Positions 1 through 9,187 of a DNA stretch of 64,000 nucleotides are shown here, in pieces. Numbering within the stretch: position 1 is the stretch's first letter; each line of letters opens with the position of its first letter. The DNA is from Sphaerisporangium sp. TRM90804. GTDB taxonomy: Bacteria; Actinomycetota; Actinomycetes; Streptosporangiales; Streptosporangiaceae. The position numbers and the translations under genes are program-made. The stretch covers positions 1 through 64,000 of the forward strand of contig NZ_JARWAC010000005.1 of assembly GCF_029846175.1 (NCBI RefSeq). The letters are read 5' to 3'. The notes under the pieces were generated by a model. That model made no database searches, was not told the DNA's origin, and saw only the letters and a list, made by a program, of their open reading frames with translations.

Positions 1-92
1 GGATAACTCCCAGCCCCAGGCCCGGGCAACTCCCAGCCCCGGACCCGGATAACTCCCAGCCCCAGGCCCGGGCAACTCCCACACCCCTGGGT
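1..92. repeat. 23-bp imperfect tandem repeat, about four copies
   Basis: Four imperfect 23-bp units built on a core 'aactcccagcccc' run head to tail; pairs of units make a 46-bp higher-order repeat (copy 1 starts at base 1, copy 2 at 47). No convincing ORF uses it. It begins at the window edge, so the array may extend leftward. Confidence 0.75.
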
Positions 93-718
93 CCGAGTCC
101 ACGCCAAACCCCCAGGGCCGGGCCGCCCCACGTCGCCCCGCCCTCTCCTCCCCTCCTACGCCCGCTGCCTCCGCCGCCTCCTCCCCCTCTACGCCTGTCG
201 GTCCCGCCCCCTCCTCCCCTCTTACGCCCGCTGCCTCCCGGCGCCGCGACGGCGAGTAGCCCCACAGAGAAGACGGCGCCGCTCACGGCGACCGACCAAC
301 CCGCCCCCCAAAGAAGCACAAACCACACCCCACCACGGCCGACACCCCACCCACCGCCACCAACCCAGTCCCGGCACCGCGACGGCGAACAGCCCCACAG
401 AGAAGACGGCGCCGCTCACGGCGACCGACCCCCCAATAGAGAAGTCTCACCCCAGACACCACCACAGCACAGCTGCCAACCCATCCCCGGCACCGTGACG
501 ACGAACAGCCCACGGCGAAGCCGCTCACGGCGACCGACGAACCCGCCCCTCAAAGAAGCCACAAGCCACACCCACCCACCGCCGCCAACCCAACCCCCGG
601 CCCCCGCCCTACCCTCACCCCCGGCGCCGCGACGGCGAACAGTCGTACGGCGAAGACGGCGCCGCCGTACGGCGGCCGGCCTGCGGGTGCGGGGCCTGAG
701 CATGAAAGAGGATCTTCG
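93..718. repeat. Non-coding region with dispersed ~120-130 bp repeats
   Basis: This stretch holds no credible gene. It contains four related copies beginning near 238, 371, 487 and 621, each opening with a variant of 'ccggcgccgcgacggcgaa' and continuing with 'gcgccgctcacggcgaccgac'-like sequence. Spacings are 133, 116 and 134 bp. Open frames here are composition artefacts: proline- and arginine-rich, and open on several frames at once. A Shine-Dalgarno for the next gene lies at about 703-711. Confidence 0.6.
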
Positions 719-1540
719 TTGAGTCAGCCCGTCGCCGCCGCGCCTTCGGCGGGGCGTCACACCGCCGCGATCACCGGTCTGGGAGTCGTCGCCGACGTGG
801 CGGCGGTGGCGCAGCTTCTCACCAGCAGGCCGCTCATGGGCGTCCTGTTCACCGGCCTGCTGGCGGCGCTGATCGGCCTCGGCGGGCTCGTCCGGCACTT
901 CGGGAAGCCGGTGGGCGCCACCGCCGTGGTCATGGCGACGCTCATCGCCGTCGGCTCCGCGACCGCCGGCGCCGCCCTCGGCCGCCTGTGGGACGCCCCG
1001 GCCACCGCCACAGCCGGCAGCGCGACGTCCGGCCCGTCTACGACGGACCCATCTACAACGGACCCACCGACGACGGGCCCATCCACGGCGGGTCCGTCTG
1101 CCTCCGCCACCGAGGACGGCCACACGCCCGCCCCCACCTCGAGTCGCTCCCCTTCGGACAGTGCACGGCCCACACCGAAGGCATCCAGCGGCGACGTCGT
1201 CAACACGGGCGAAGCGATCCTGGTGGACAGGGACTACCTGGACTTGGAAAGCGGCGTCATCAGCGAGGTGAGCCAGACCGCCGACATCGTCTATGACGCC
1301 ACCTACACCGACATGTGGGGCAAAGGCGGCGGCGAACTGCACCTCACCCCGCACCCCGGCACACCCACACTCGACTCCTGCGCCGAGCACCTCGCCCGCC
1401 GTCACTACAGCAGCATCGATATCAAGCTGGACGAATGGTTCTGTCTGGAGACCACCGAGAACAACATCGGCGCCGCCAAGGCCACCGCCCTCCCTGCCGA
1501 TGACAGCGTCACGCTGACCTACACGGTCTGGAAGCGCTAG
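719..1540 (+). CDS. Membrane-anchored protein with Ser/Thr/Pro-rich linker and extracytoplasmic domain
   Basis: A 273-residue protein I do not recognise as a named family. The N-terminal ~90 residues hold hydrophobic stretches around residues 17-60 and 66-88, consistent with two or three membrane segments. A low-complexity linker (about 92-155) follows, with repeated TTDP/TTGP/STAGP units typical of actinobacterial cell-surface spacers. The C-terminal ~110 residues form a mostly polar domain with two cysteines that could make a disulfide outside the cell. The start is a TTG preceded by 'aaagagga' at good spacing; an ATG just upstream (near 702) hits a stop after six codons. The gene stands alone. 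A substrate or partner cannot be inferred. Confidence 0.6.
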   Translation: MSQPVAAAPSAGRHTAAITGLGVVADVAAVAQLLTSRPLMGVLFTGLLAALIGLGGLVRHFGKPVGATAVVMATLIAVGSATAGAALGRLWDAPATATAGSATSGPSTTDPSTTDPPTTGPSTAGPSASATEDGHTPAPTSSRSPSDSARPTPKASSGDVVNTGEAILVDRDYLDLESGVISEVSQTADIVYDATYTDMWGKGGGELHLTPHPGTPTLDSCAEHLARRHYSSIDIKLDEWFCLETTENNIGAAKATALPADDSVTLTYTVWKR

Positions 1541-1989
1541 CACGGCACGACGATCGCCCACAGGGGTGCCGGCAACAGAGACCGGGATCCCACCCAAGCT
1601 CCGACCGCCATCGGATCACGCCCCGCGCGTGCCAGCGGGAGTGACCCGACCCAGTCGCGGTGATCCTCTCTCCGCGCCTGAAGGCGTTCACTAGCGCGAT
1701 GGGCCGGGGCGGGGGGCGAGGGTCGCCCTTAACCCTTAGAAGGGCGGCGCCGAAGGCACCATTTCAAGGGCGACGGCCTGCCGGCGAAAGTGGTGCGGGC
1801 GGTCTGGGAGTTCATCACCGTCCGCTCCTGGACGCCCCCCACCGGGTGGCCAGGCCCCTGGCCCCGTGACCGCGCCGGCTCGCGCGGTCACCGTGTGACC
1901 GCGCGAGCCGCGACGCGTCCGCCGTGTAACCGCCCCGAGCCGGCGTGTCCGCCGTCGACGGGCTCAGGTGACGGGCTCAGGTGACGGGC
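1541..1989. other. Intergenic region between convergent genes
   Basis: About 450 bases with no convincing gene. It holds a strong hairpin at 1876-1910 and, at about 1959-1993, three short direct repeats of 'acgggctcaggtg' that run into the stop of the minus-strand gene. Short plus-strand frames have no Shine-Dalgarno and no recognisable domain. Confidence 0.5.
1876..1910. terminator. Bidirectional hairpin terminator
   Basis: A perfect 15-bp stem (1876-1890 with 1896-1910) closes a 5-base loop. It lies between a plus-strand gene ending at 1540 and a minus-strand gene ending at 1990, so it can serve both. There is no long T-run, as is usual for GC-rich actinomycete terminators. Confidence 0.65.
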
Positions 1990-3945
1990 TCAGAGGACCG
2001 GGCAGGGTTTGCCGGGGTGGGTGAGGGCGGCTCGGGTGTGGCCGATGACGGTGTCGGTTCCGGCTGGGGTGCGGATGTGGATGGCGTTCACGGCGACGCC
2101 GGCGCCGTCCGCGTAGGGCACCCGCTCGTTGACGGTGACGCTGGCCACCTTCGGGACGTCGATCACCAGGTTGACCCGCGTGGTGTCCACCGGGGCACCG
2201 GAGATCCTCAGGTTGGCGAACTCGGCCTCGCCGGTGGCGGTCACCCGGCCGGCGCCGTCGCCGCGTGCCGTCGCGGCCGACCTCACCTTGTCGGCGGTGA
2301 CGAGGCCGCCGAGCAGGCTCACCTGGGTCACCTCGGCGGTGCCGGTCGCCGTACGGCGGCCGGCGCGGTCGACGGTGCCGGCGACGCTCGTGGCGACGAC
2401 CTTCACCGAACCGGCCCCGACGGGCAGGACGGTGCCCGCCAGGCTGGCGTCGTGCCAGCCCGGCAGGGGCGTGCAGACGAGGTCGGAGGCGGCCAGCGGC
2501 CCGGCGGTGAGCGGCCCGGTGACCCGGGCACCGTGGGCGTGCACGTCGAACGTGAGCGCCGGCGGGACGAACCGGGCGCGGGCGCAGCCGTGCGGATGAA
2601 CGCCGGTGTGGGCGGTCAGGTTCTCGGCGCAGACGCTGTACGACCCGGCGCGGGCCGAGGTGACCGGGACGGTGACCGTACATGACTTCGCGCCCTCCGG
2701 GAGGGTGCCCGTGACGTCGATCCGCCCGCCCCCGGCCGGCGCCGTCACCTTCCCGTCCTGGCAGTCGGTGGTCGCCGCGTCCCCGGCCATGGTCAGCCCG
2801 GCGGGCAGTTCCCCGGTGAACGACCAGCCCTTCTTGGCCGCCAGCTCGCTGGTGTTCACGATGGTGAACTCCAGGCGGGACACCGCCCCCGCCTCCACCC
2901 GACGGGGTTTGACGGCGGCCTGCAGCCGTGGGGTCACGTCCAGCACCCGGACGTTGTCGAACGCGGCGTCGTTGCCGTAACCGCTGGGCTGGAAGTTCAC
3001 CAGCCGCAAGCCGAGCTTCGGCCCGCGGAACAGCACCGGGGCGTCGCTGGTGTAGGTGCCCACCGCGATGCCGTCCACCGTGCTGTCGGCTCGCGCGCAG
3101 GGCTCGATCGGGGTGGTGAACGCCGGGACGGCGTCCGACCCGTCCAGCAGGTGGAAGCCGAGCTTGGCGTGGTGGCCGTGGCAGTTGGTCTCGGCCACGT
3201 CGACGGAGAAGGCCAGGAACCGGCTGCCCGCGCCGACGCCGACGGACGTCCTGGTCTCCAGTTGGGTCTTGCCCGCGCCGGGGTCGGCGTGGGTGTAGGC
3301 CGCGACGGCGTGGTTGGTCGCCGGGTCACCGCCCGCCCACTCCCCCAGCGTCGCGGCCAGCTTCTTCACCGAAGGCCACCAGTCGCCGCACCCGGCGGCC
3401 CGCGGCGTGGCCTCCGGCCCCAGCCGCGAGACGATCCAGCCGTTGCAGGACGACAGCCACGCAGGATCGGCGGTGTAGGTCTGGTTCACCGGCGCCGCCC
3501 CGGTGTACTCCGTCACCAGAACCGGCGTAGCCCCCTGCCCGTTCTCGAAGTCCTCCGCGAAGACCACCCCCGGGTCCCGCGGCTCCACCCCGGCCCCGCT
3601 TTCCGTGAAGCCGATCCCCGCAGAACCGGCCCCCGTGACACCGGTCCCCGTGGCCCGGGCCTCCGTAACACCGGCCCCCGTAACGCGGGTCTCCGTGTAA
3701 CCGACCCCTGAGAGACCGGCCTCCATGAGACCGACCCCTGAGAGACCGGCCTCCGTGAAACCGGCACCCGTAGATCCACTCTCCATGAATCCAGACCCCG
3801 CGAACCCGGCTCCCGTAGAGCCGGCGGCCCCGGCGGCGGGCCCGCCCTGCATCGCGCAGGCGAGTACCGCCGTCACACCGACCGCGACCATGCGGGCCCC
3901 CGCGCGCGGCGCCGTCCCGTACCGGCGCCCCTGTGAACCGTTCAC
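1990..3945 (-). CDS. Secreted repeat-containing protein with DUF11-like and choice-of-anchor-type domains
   Basis: About 650 residues. An N-terminal signal peptide ('AVGVTAVLACAMQGG...AAGAAG') is followed by roughly 75 residues of degenerate short repeats rich in G, A, T and E (units such as 'GAGFTEAGLSGVG'). Next comes a beta-rich domain opening 'VFAEDFENGQGATPV', then a DUF11/conserved-repeat-like module ('LEFTIVNTSE...GELPAGLTMAG'). The C-terminal ~190 residues resemble the choice-of-anchor P class of surface domains. I chose the GTG at 3945, which has 'ggggga' seven bases upstream; ATGs at 3969 and 3993 are alternatives. It is likely a cell-wall or exported surface protein. The family assignment is from memory of sequence style and is moderate. 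Confidence 0.6.
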   Translation of the reverse strand: MNGSQGRRYGTAPRAGARMVAVGVTAVLACAMQGGPAAGAAGSTGAGFAGSGFMESGSTGAGFTEAGLSGVGLMEAGLSGVGYTETRVTGAGVTEARATGTGVTGAGSAGIGFTESGAGVEPRDPGVVFAEDFENGQGATPVLVTEYTGAAPVNQTYTADPAWLSSCNGWIVSRLGPEATPRAAGCGDWWPSVKKLAATLGEWAGGDPATNHAVAAYTHADPGAGKTQLETRTSVGVGAGSRFLAFSVDVAETNCHGHHAKLGFHLLDGSDAVPAFTTPIEPCARADSTVDGIAVGTYTSDAPVLFRGPKLGLRLVNFQPSGYGNDAAFDNVRVLDVTPRLQAAVKPRRVEAGAVSRLEFTIVNTSELAAKKGWSFTGELPAGLTMAGDAATTDCQDGKVTAPAGGGRIDVTGTLPEGAKSCTVTVPVTSARAGSYSVCAENLTAHTGVHPHGCARARFVPPALTFDVHAHGARVTGPLTAGPLAASDLVCTPLPGWHDASLAGTVLPVGAGSVKVVATSVAGTVDRAGRRTATGTAEVTQVSLLGGLVTADKVRSAATARGDGAGRVTATGEAEFANLRISGAPVDTTRVNLVIDVPKVASVTVNERVPYADGAGVAVNAIHIRTPAGTDTVIGHTRAALTHPGKPCPVL

Positions 3946-4539
3946 CAGCAAATCCCCCGACGAAGTCATCGCACTGCCGTGGCAGACCGCCACTCAGGCG
4001 GCGTCCCCCGACGCCGGCGGTCCCCCGCCGGCGACCGGCAAGGCAGGCGGCGCCGACATGCCCCGACGCACGCACAGACAAGCTGGCGCGCTACCCCCGC
4101 CGAGTCAACGACGACTCCCCCCGAAGTCCTCCACGCACGGCAAAGACTTCCCCCACCCCCCCGCACCTCGCCCAGGCCCCAACCTCAAAGCCCGCCAGAC
4201 AGCACATTCCCCACCGCCGCCGAACCTCCGAATCGCCTCAAGCACCACCCCCCACCCGACGCACACTCCAGCCACCCCCGAACCCGGCCCCGGCTCGGGC
4301 GTCAAGCCCCACCAAATCGCGCGACCAAAGGCCGACCCACACTCCAGCCCCCCCGAACCCCGCCCCGGCTCGGGCGTCAAGCCCCACCAGATCGCGCCGA
4401 CCACGAAGGCCGGCTCACACACCGGCTCACACACCGGCTCCGGACCGCTGGCGCGCCCGGCCTGAGGCCGAACCCGCGCATCGAACCAGATCCGGATCGC
4501 ACACGCTGACCACTGGAACCCCGGGGGCTGAATGCTGGA
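3946..4539. other. Gene-free region with 76-bp tandem duplication
   Basis: No credible gene. All frames through here are proline/arginine/threonine composition artefacts and none has a ribosome binding site. It contains the 76-bp duplication listed separately, then two 12-bp copies of 'ggctcacacacc' at about 4412-4435. The promoter of the minus-strand secreted protein should lie at its left edge. Confidence 0.5.
4262..4413. repeat. 76-bp tandem duplication
   Basis: Two near-identical copies lie at 4262-4337 and 4338-4413, sharing 'ggctcgggcgtcaagcccc' and flanks with only a few substitutions. It is non-coding. Confidence 0.7.
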
Positions 4540-5232
4540 TCACACCCAGATCGCGCACTCCAGCCCGTCGCCGAATCGCTGAGGGGGGTCGGGGAGGGGG
4601 CGTGCCTCACCGGCGGCGAGGCGGCGGGCCGTCCAGGCGGCGGCAGCGGCGTCAAGCACGTCGTCGACCCCGGCCATCGCGCCGGCGAGCCCCAGATCGC
4701 CGGCCGGCGCGACGCCTACGCCGGCGAGCAGCGCGCGCCGGGTCTCCGCGCCCGCCCACGTGGACTTGCGGGACGGCAGCGGAGCGCCCGCCAGTGTCGC
4801 GAAGCACAGCTCCGGATGCACCTCGGCGACCCGGTGCCGCGTCGACCGCACCCACCCGTCGACCTGGAGCAGCTTCTCCTTGAGGTTGAACGCCTGACGA
4901 GAGATCCCCTCCCCGGCCAGCCGCCTGCTGATCGCCACCGCCGACGCGTGGTCGTCCGCCTCAAGCGCCGCGCGCACCGGCGTCATGAACACCGACGCCC
5001 ACCGCGGCCCCACGGCCCGCCGCGCCAGCACGTCGGCCTCCCGGCGCCCGGCGTCGGGCAGCCCGATCGGAATGTCGATCGCCACCGCCGCCAGCTCACC
5101 CTCCCGCTCGGCCAGCGCGACCAGCTCACCGATGCTCACCGCGAAATGCGCACTCGTGCACCCCTTCGCCAACACGATGCCGACCCATCCCGCCTTACAC
5201 GCGTCGACACCAAGCACTCGCTCGCCACCCAT
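4540..5232 (-). CDS. DUF429 family protein (predicted RNase H-fold nuclease)
   Basis: A 230-residue protein with the features of DUF429: an N-terminal 'GVDACKAGWVG' strand-loop carrying an acidic residue, the central 'AIDIPIGLP' strand with a second Asp, 'LCFATLAG' and a C-terminal 'GVDDVLDAAAAAWTA' helix with further acidic residues. The family is predicted to have an RNase H-like fold; its substrate is unknown. The open frame extends 60 codons upstream, but that part is translated tandem-repeat DNA. I take the ATG at 5232, immediately before the conserved domain. Isolated gene. Confidence 0.8.
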   Translation of the reverse strand: MGGERVLGVDACKAGWVGIVLAKGCTSAHFAVSIGELVALAEREGELAAVAIDIPIGLPDAGRREADVLARRAVGPRWASVFMTPVRAALEADDHASAVAISRRLAGEGISRQAFNLKEKLLQVDGWVRSTRHRVAEVHPELCFATLAGAPLPSRKSTWAGAETRRALLAGVGVAPAGDLGLAGAMAGVDDVLDAAAAAWTARRLAAGEARPLPDPPQRFGDGLECAIWV

Positions 5233-5809
5233 ACATGCATGCTCCCCGACCCCACCCCCACCTGTCCCCAGCACCCGACCGCCCACAGCCTCGCCACGAA
5301 CTCGCACACCCCACGAACCCCCGCGCCCACCTGTCCCCAGCACCCGACCGCCCACAGTCTCAGCACGAACTCGCACACCCCACGAGCCCTCGCGCCCACC
5401 TGTCACCGTCACCCGTCACCCGTCACCCGACGCCTCGTCACGGACCCGCACATCCCCACCCGAGCCAGCAGACCCCACACCGGCCCACGCACCCCGCCCC
5501 ACGCGGCGATCACACCCACACGACCGCCCCACACGAGACCGCCACGCCCCGCGGACCACCCCCCACCCGGCGCCCCCTCCACACCGGCCCACGCAACCCA
5601 CCTCATGCGCCGGCCACACCCGCACGACCGTTTATGTGAGAGCTCCTGCTCCTAGAGAGCAGCCCTATCACGACCAGGTGCCGCGCGACGCCCCGCGTGG
5701 AGCGGCGGCCGTGCCCGCATGCGCATCACCGTTCCAACGTCCGTGACCCTGTGTGATCGAGTGACTACGCTGACCCGGATAGATCAACGTTCGTCCCACG
5801 AGGAGGATC
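5233..5809. other. Gene-free region with tandem repeats and promoter of the next gene
   Basis: No gene is visible. It begins with a 69-bp tandem repeat (listed separately) and a run of 'gtcaccc' heptamers near 5405-5430, followed by C-rich low-complexity DNA to about 5640. The last ~150 bases return to normal composition and must hold the promoter of the small secreted protein at 5810. Confidence 0.5.
5259..5410. repeat. 69-bp tandem repeat, about 2.2 copies
   Basis: Copies begin at 5259, 5328 and 5397 (partial), each starting 'cacctgtc'. The 69-bp period is a multiple of three, so it keeps an open frame fused upstream of the DUF429 gene and would mislead start prediction. Confidence 0.75.
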
Positions 5810-6115
5810 ATGCGTACGCTCGTCCACACCACCGGCACCGCTATGGCAGGCGTCGTTCTGGCCGCAGGGCTCTCGGCGGCGGTTCCCGCCTCCGCCGCGC
5901 ACGCCGCGTCCCTCAAGCCCGCGGCTGCCGTCTGCACGACCGAAGCCGCGGCCAAGGGCTGGATCTGCTTCCTGCGCTACTGCGACGCCTACTTCTGCTA
6001 CTACGACTGCTACCCCACCCTCTACGCACGCAACAAGGGCGAGAAGCCGTCCAAGTCGATCCGCCTTCCCAAGCCCAAGGAAGGCGAAGCTCCCAAGGAG
6101 ATCACCGCTCCCTGA
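5810..6115 (+). CDS. Small secreted cysteine-rich protein
   Basis: A 101-residue protein with a clear Sec signal peptide (hydrophobic 'AMAGVVLAAGLSAAVPASA', likely cleaved after 'AHA' near residue 32). The mature part is about 68 residues: a compact segment with five cysteines (C42, C53, C58, C63, C67) and many aromatics ('FCYYDCYPTLY'), then a lysine-rich tail with 'KPKEGEAPKE'. An excellent 'gaggagg' Shine-Dalgarno precedes the ATG. I do not recognise a family. The odd number of cysteines would leave one free or allow dimerisation. Confidence 0.75.
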   Translation: MRTLVHTTGTAMAGVVLAAGLSAAVPASAAHAASLKPAAAVCTTEAAAKGWICFLRYCDAYFCYYDCYPTLYARNKGEKPSKSIRLPKPKEGEAPKEITAP

Positions 6116-6133
6116 CCGTCGCCGCACCCGGTA

Positions 6134-6170
6134 CCGAGCCGTCGCCCAGCCGATGGGCCGCACGGCTCGG
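6134..6170. terminator. Hairpin terminator after small secreted protein
   Basis: A 9-bp outer stem (6134-6142 with 6162-6170, 'ccgagccgt'/'acggctcgg') encloses a 5-bp inner stem (6144-6148 with 6154-6158). It starts 18 bases after the stop codon. Confidence 0.55.
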
Positions 6171-6262
6171 CCCCCCGCTCACACTCGCACCGACCCGGCT
6201 CCACACACCCCGGTGGCGCGCCCGGCCCGAGCCTTCGCACACCCGCGCACCCGCGCACTCGC

Positions 6263-6318
6263 GCACTCACGCACTCACGCACTCACGCACTCACGCACTC
6301 ACGCACTCACGCACTCAC
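6263..6318. repeat. 8-bp microsatellite, seven perfect copies
   Basis: Seven perfect head-to-tail copies of 'gcactcac' with degenerate flanking copies on both sides, between convergent genes. Replication slippage would be expected, so copy number may vary between strains. Confidence 0.85.
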
Positions 6319-6349
6319 GCACCCGGACGCTCGCGCGGCCGATCGGCTC

Positions 6350-7039
6350 TCACAGAGCGGCGGGTGTCTCGCCGGACGTGCCGCGGCGTAATCGGGCCAG
6401 CCAGGCGGGCGACCTGGAGCCCGGGCCCAGGCGGTAGGCGCCCAGGAGCCAGTCGGCCAGGCGGTCGCGGTCGATGACGATCACGTCGTGGTCGCGGGCC
6501 GTCTGAGCGGCCTGGGCGGTGAGGCTGTGCGAGGTCACCAGGACACCCCGGTGGTCGCGGTACGGCCTGGCCTGCAGCGCGCCGACGAAGTCGCGGACGT
6601 CTCCAGGGCCGACCTTGCGGGTGTAGTACTTGCACTGGAGCGCGTACGGCGTGCCGTCGGGCGCGACGCCGAGCACGTCGACCCCGCGGTCGCCCGCCCC
6701 GCCGACCACCTTGACCTGCCGGAAGCCGTCACGCCTGAGCAGCTCCCCGCTCAGGCCCTCGAACCGGCGGTGATCGAGCCGGTCGACGCCGCACCGCCGC
6801 AGCGCCTCCTGCCGGTACACGTCGCCGAAGTGCCTGGCCACGAGCATCGCCGCCCCGCCGAGCGCCACGAGCACGGCGACGACGGCGAGCGGCACCACCC
6901 ACCCCGACGAGACCAGATCGACGACCACCGGCGCCACCGCGAGCGCGACCGCCACGCCAGCCACCACCCAGACCCAGCGCCCGCCGCCCGCCCTCCGCCG
7001 CCGGGCCCGGCTCCTTACCCGTGATCTGCGCCTCGCCAT
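6350..7039 (-). CDS. Membrane-anchored Mrr-type (type IV restriction-like) endonuclease
   Basis: A 229-residue protein. A basic N-terminus is followed by two transmembrane segments (about 22-41 and 46-68), then a restriction-endonuclease-like Mrr_cat domain: 'FEGLSGELLRRDGF', 'GAGDRGVDVLG' with catalytic Asp near 121, 'YALQCKYY' with the Q-x-K motif at about 135-137, and the following 'VRDFVGAL'. These are the standard Mrr catalytic elements of the PD-(D/E)XK fold. The ATG at 7039 has a 'ggagg' five bases upstream. Family members may cut modified or foreign DNA or act in repair; the membrane anchor recurs in actinobacterial members. Isolated gene. Confidence 0.85.
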   Translation of the reverse strand: MARRRSRVRSRARRRRAGGGRWVWVVAGVAVALAVAPVVVDLVSSGWVVPLAVVAVLVALGGAAMLVARHFGDVYRQEALRRCGVDRLDHRRFEGLSGELLRRDGFRQVKVVGGAGDRGVDVLGVAPDGTPYALQCKYYTRKVGPGDVRDFVGALQARPYRDHRGVLVTSHSLTAQAAQTARDHDVIVIDRDRLADWLLGAYRLGPGSRSPAWLARLRRGTSGETPAAL

Positions 7040-7198
7040 CGAGACCTCCAGGATTCGAAACACCGGAGTCGATTCTGAACGAGACCACCGACAAAATCAG
7101 CCACGCCGATAGAAAATGATATTCGGCATTTGGCCGGTTATGACGAGACAGCGGAAACGGTCGACGGATTTATTTCAGGCCTAAATGAAACGGTCGTA

Positions 7199-9187
7199 CT
7201 AAAACGTCTCGTCGTCCGCGGCGACCAGGGCCCCGCTGAACTGCGCGGAGTACAGCCGGTGGTAGGCGCCCCGCAGGGCGAGCAGCTCGTCATGTGTGCC
7301 CTGCTCGACGATGCCTCCGGCCTCCATCACCAGGATCAGGTCGGCGTCGCGGATGGTCGACAGCCTGTGCGCGATGACGAAGCTGGTGCGGTCGGTGCGC
7401 AGCGCGGCCATCGCGTGCTGCACCAGGACCTCCGTCCGGGTGTCGACCGAGCTGGTGGCCTCGTCCAGGATGAGCAGCGACGGGTTGGCGAGAAAGGCCC
7501 GGGCGATGGTCAGCAGTTGCTTCTCCCCCGCGCTGACGTTGCCGCCCTCGTCGTCGATCACGGTGTCGTAGCCGTCCGGCAGGCTGCGCACGAACCGGTC
7601 GACGAACGTGGCCCGCGCGGCGGCGTGGATCTGCTCGTCCGTCGCCAGCGGGTTGCCGTAGGCGATGTTCTCGCGGATGGTGCCGCCGAACAGCCAGGTG
7701 TCCTGGAGCACCATGCCGATGTGCGAGCGCAGGTCCTCGCGGCGCATCGCCGTGACGTCCACACCGTCGAGCGTGATGCGCCCGGCGTCCAGCTCGTAGA
7801 AGCGCATGATCAGGTTGACCAGCGTGGTCTTCCCCGCGCCGGTCGGCCCCACGATCGCGATCGTGTGCCCGGGGTCGGCCACCAGCGACAGGTCCTCGAC
7901 GAACGGCTGGTCGGCGGTGTAGCGGAAGGACACGTGCTCGAACTCGACGCGGCCACGCCGGACCGTGGGCAGCACGGGGTCGGCGGGGTCGGGGCGCTGC
8001 TCCTCGGCGTCCAGCAGCTCGAAGACCCGCTCGGCCGACGCCACCCCCGACTGCAGCAGGTTGGCCATCGAGGCGACCTGGGTCAGCGGCTGGGTGAACT
8101 GCCGGGAGTACTGGATGAACGCCTGCACGTCACCCAGGCTCATCGACCCGGTGGCCACCCGCACGGCCCCGACGACGGCGATCGCGACGTAGTTCAGGTT
8201 CCCGATGAACATCATCGTCGGCATGATGACGCCGGAGATGAACTGGGCGCCGAAGCTCGCCTTGAACAGCTCCTCGTTCCGTTGCCGGAAGACCTCCTCG
8301 ACCTCCGGCCCGCGCCCGAAGACCTTCACCAGCTCGTGCCCGGTGAACGCCTCCTCGATGTGGGCGTTCAGGCTTCCGGTGTTGGCCCACTGCGCGACGA
8401 ACAGCTTCTGCGAGCGCTTGGCGATCAGCCCGGTGACGACCATCGACAGCGGGATCGTCACCAGGGCGATCAGCGCGAGCAGCGGCGAGATCACGAACAT
8501 CATCGCCAGCACGCCGACCACGGTCAGCAGCGACGTGAGCAGCTGGCTCAGCGTCTGCTGCAGGGTCTGGGAAACGTTGTCGATGTCGTTGGTGACCCGG
8601 CTGAGCAGCTCGCCGCGCGGCTGGCCGTCGAAGAACCGCAAGGGGAGGCGGTTCAGCTTGTCCTCGACGTCCGCCCGCAGCCGGAACACGGTGCGCTGTG
8701 TCACGTCGTTGAGCAGGTATCCCTGCAGCCAGCCGAACATGGACGCCGCGACGTAGAGCGCCAGTGCCCACGCCAGCAGGGTGCCCAGCGCCGCGAAGTC
8801 GATGCCGTGCCCGGGCACGACGTCCATCCGGGCGAGCATCGCGGCGAAGTTGTCGTCGCCCGACGCGCGGGCGGCCTCGACCGCCTGCTCCGTCGTCGTC
8901 CCGGCCGACAGCTGCTTGCCGACCACGCCGCTGAAGATGACGTCCGTGGCGCGCCCGAGAATCGTCGGGCCGATGACGGCGAGCACCACGCTGACCACGG
9001 CCAGGCCGATCACGGCGAGGATCTTCGGACGTTCGGGGTCCAGCCGCCGGATCAGCCGCCGGGTGGACGGCCCGAAGTCCATCGACTTCTCGGCGGGCAT
9101 CCCGCCGCCGCCGAAGGGCCCCCGCCCGAACGGGCCGCCGCCCGCGGGCGGGCGCGGGCGGGTGGGTGCCATGGGCCGCTCGCTCAT
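7199..9187 (-). CDS. ABC exporter subunit with canonical ATP site (permease-ATPase fusion)
   Basis: A 662-residue half-transporter: an N-terminal Gly/Pro-rich cytoplasmic extension (1-45), six membrane helices (about 55-390) and a nucleotide-binding domain with Walker A 'GPTGAGKTT' (447-455), signature 'NVSAGEKQ' (550-557), Walker B 'LLILDE' with catalytic Glu576, and the switch histidine in 'IAHRLST' (607). Its ATG overlaps the stop of the upstream gene (ATGA), so the two are translationally coupled. The partner lacks the catalytic Glu and switch His, which identifies a heterodimeric exporter of the TM287/288 or LmrCD kind. Such pairs export drugs, lipids or peptides; the substrate is unknown here. 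A long upstream frame extension in this reading frame is only the shadow of the partner. Confidence 0.92.
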   Translation of the reverse strand: MSERPMAPTRPRPPAGGGPFGRGPFGGGGMPAEKSMDFGPSTRRLIRRLDPERPKILAVIGLAVVSVVLAVIGPTILGRATDVIFSGVVGKQLSAGTTTEQAVEAARASGDDNFAAMLARMDVVPGHGIDFAALGTLLAWALALYVAASMFGWLQGYLLNDVTQRTVFRLRADVEDKLNRLPLRFFDGQPRGELLSRVTNDIDNVSQTLQQTLSQLLTSLLTVVGVLAMMFVISPLLALIALVTIPLSMVVTGLIAKRSQKLFVAQWANTGSLNAHIEEAFTGHELVKVFGRGPEVEEVFRQRNEELFKASFGAQFISGVIMPTMMFIGNLNYVAIAVVGAVRVATGSMSLGDVQAFIQYSRQFTQPLTQVASMANLLQSGVASAERVFELLDAEEQRPDPADPVLPTVRRGRVEFEHVSFRYTADQPFVEDLSLVADPGHTIAIVGPTGAGKTTLVNLIMRFYELDAGRITLDGVDVTAMRREDLRSHIGMVLQDTWLFGGTIRENIAYGNPLATDEQIHAAARATFVDRFVRSLPDGYDTVIDDEGGNVSAGEKQLLTIARAFLANPSLLILDEATSSVDTRTEVLVQHAMAALRTDRTSFVIAHRLSTIRDADLILVMEAGGIVEQGTHDELLALRGAYHRLYSAQFSGALVAADDETF

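Noticed and set aside
416-1597. 393-codon minus-strand ORF across the left repeats and first gene
   Set aside because: Arg/Gly-rich artefact in repeat DNA, antisense to a gene with a proper ribosome site; no domain.
1660-1984. Short plus-strand ORFs that might be transposase remnants
   Set aside because: One segment looked faintly protein-like ('VVRAVWEFITVR') but no family motif, inverted ends or target duplication were found.
5233-5412. 60-residue N-terminal extension of the DUF429 protein
   Set aside because: It is the translation of a 69-bp tandem repeat; the conserved domain starts at the ATG at 5232.
6263-6318. CRISPR-like array
   Set aside because: Unit is 8 bp with no spacers; a simple microsatellite.
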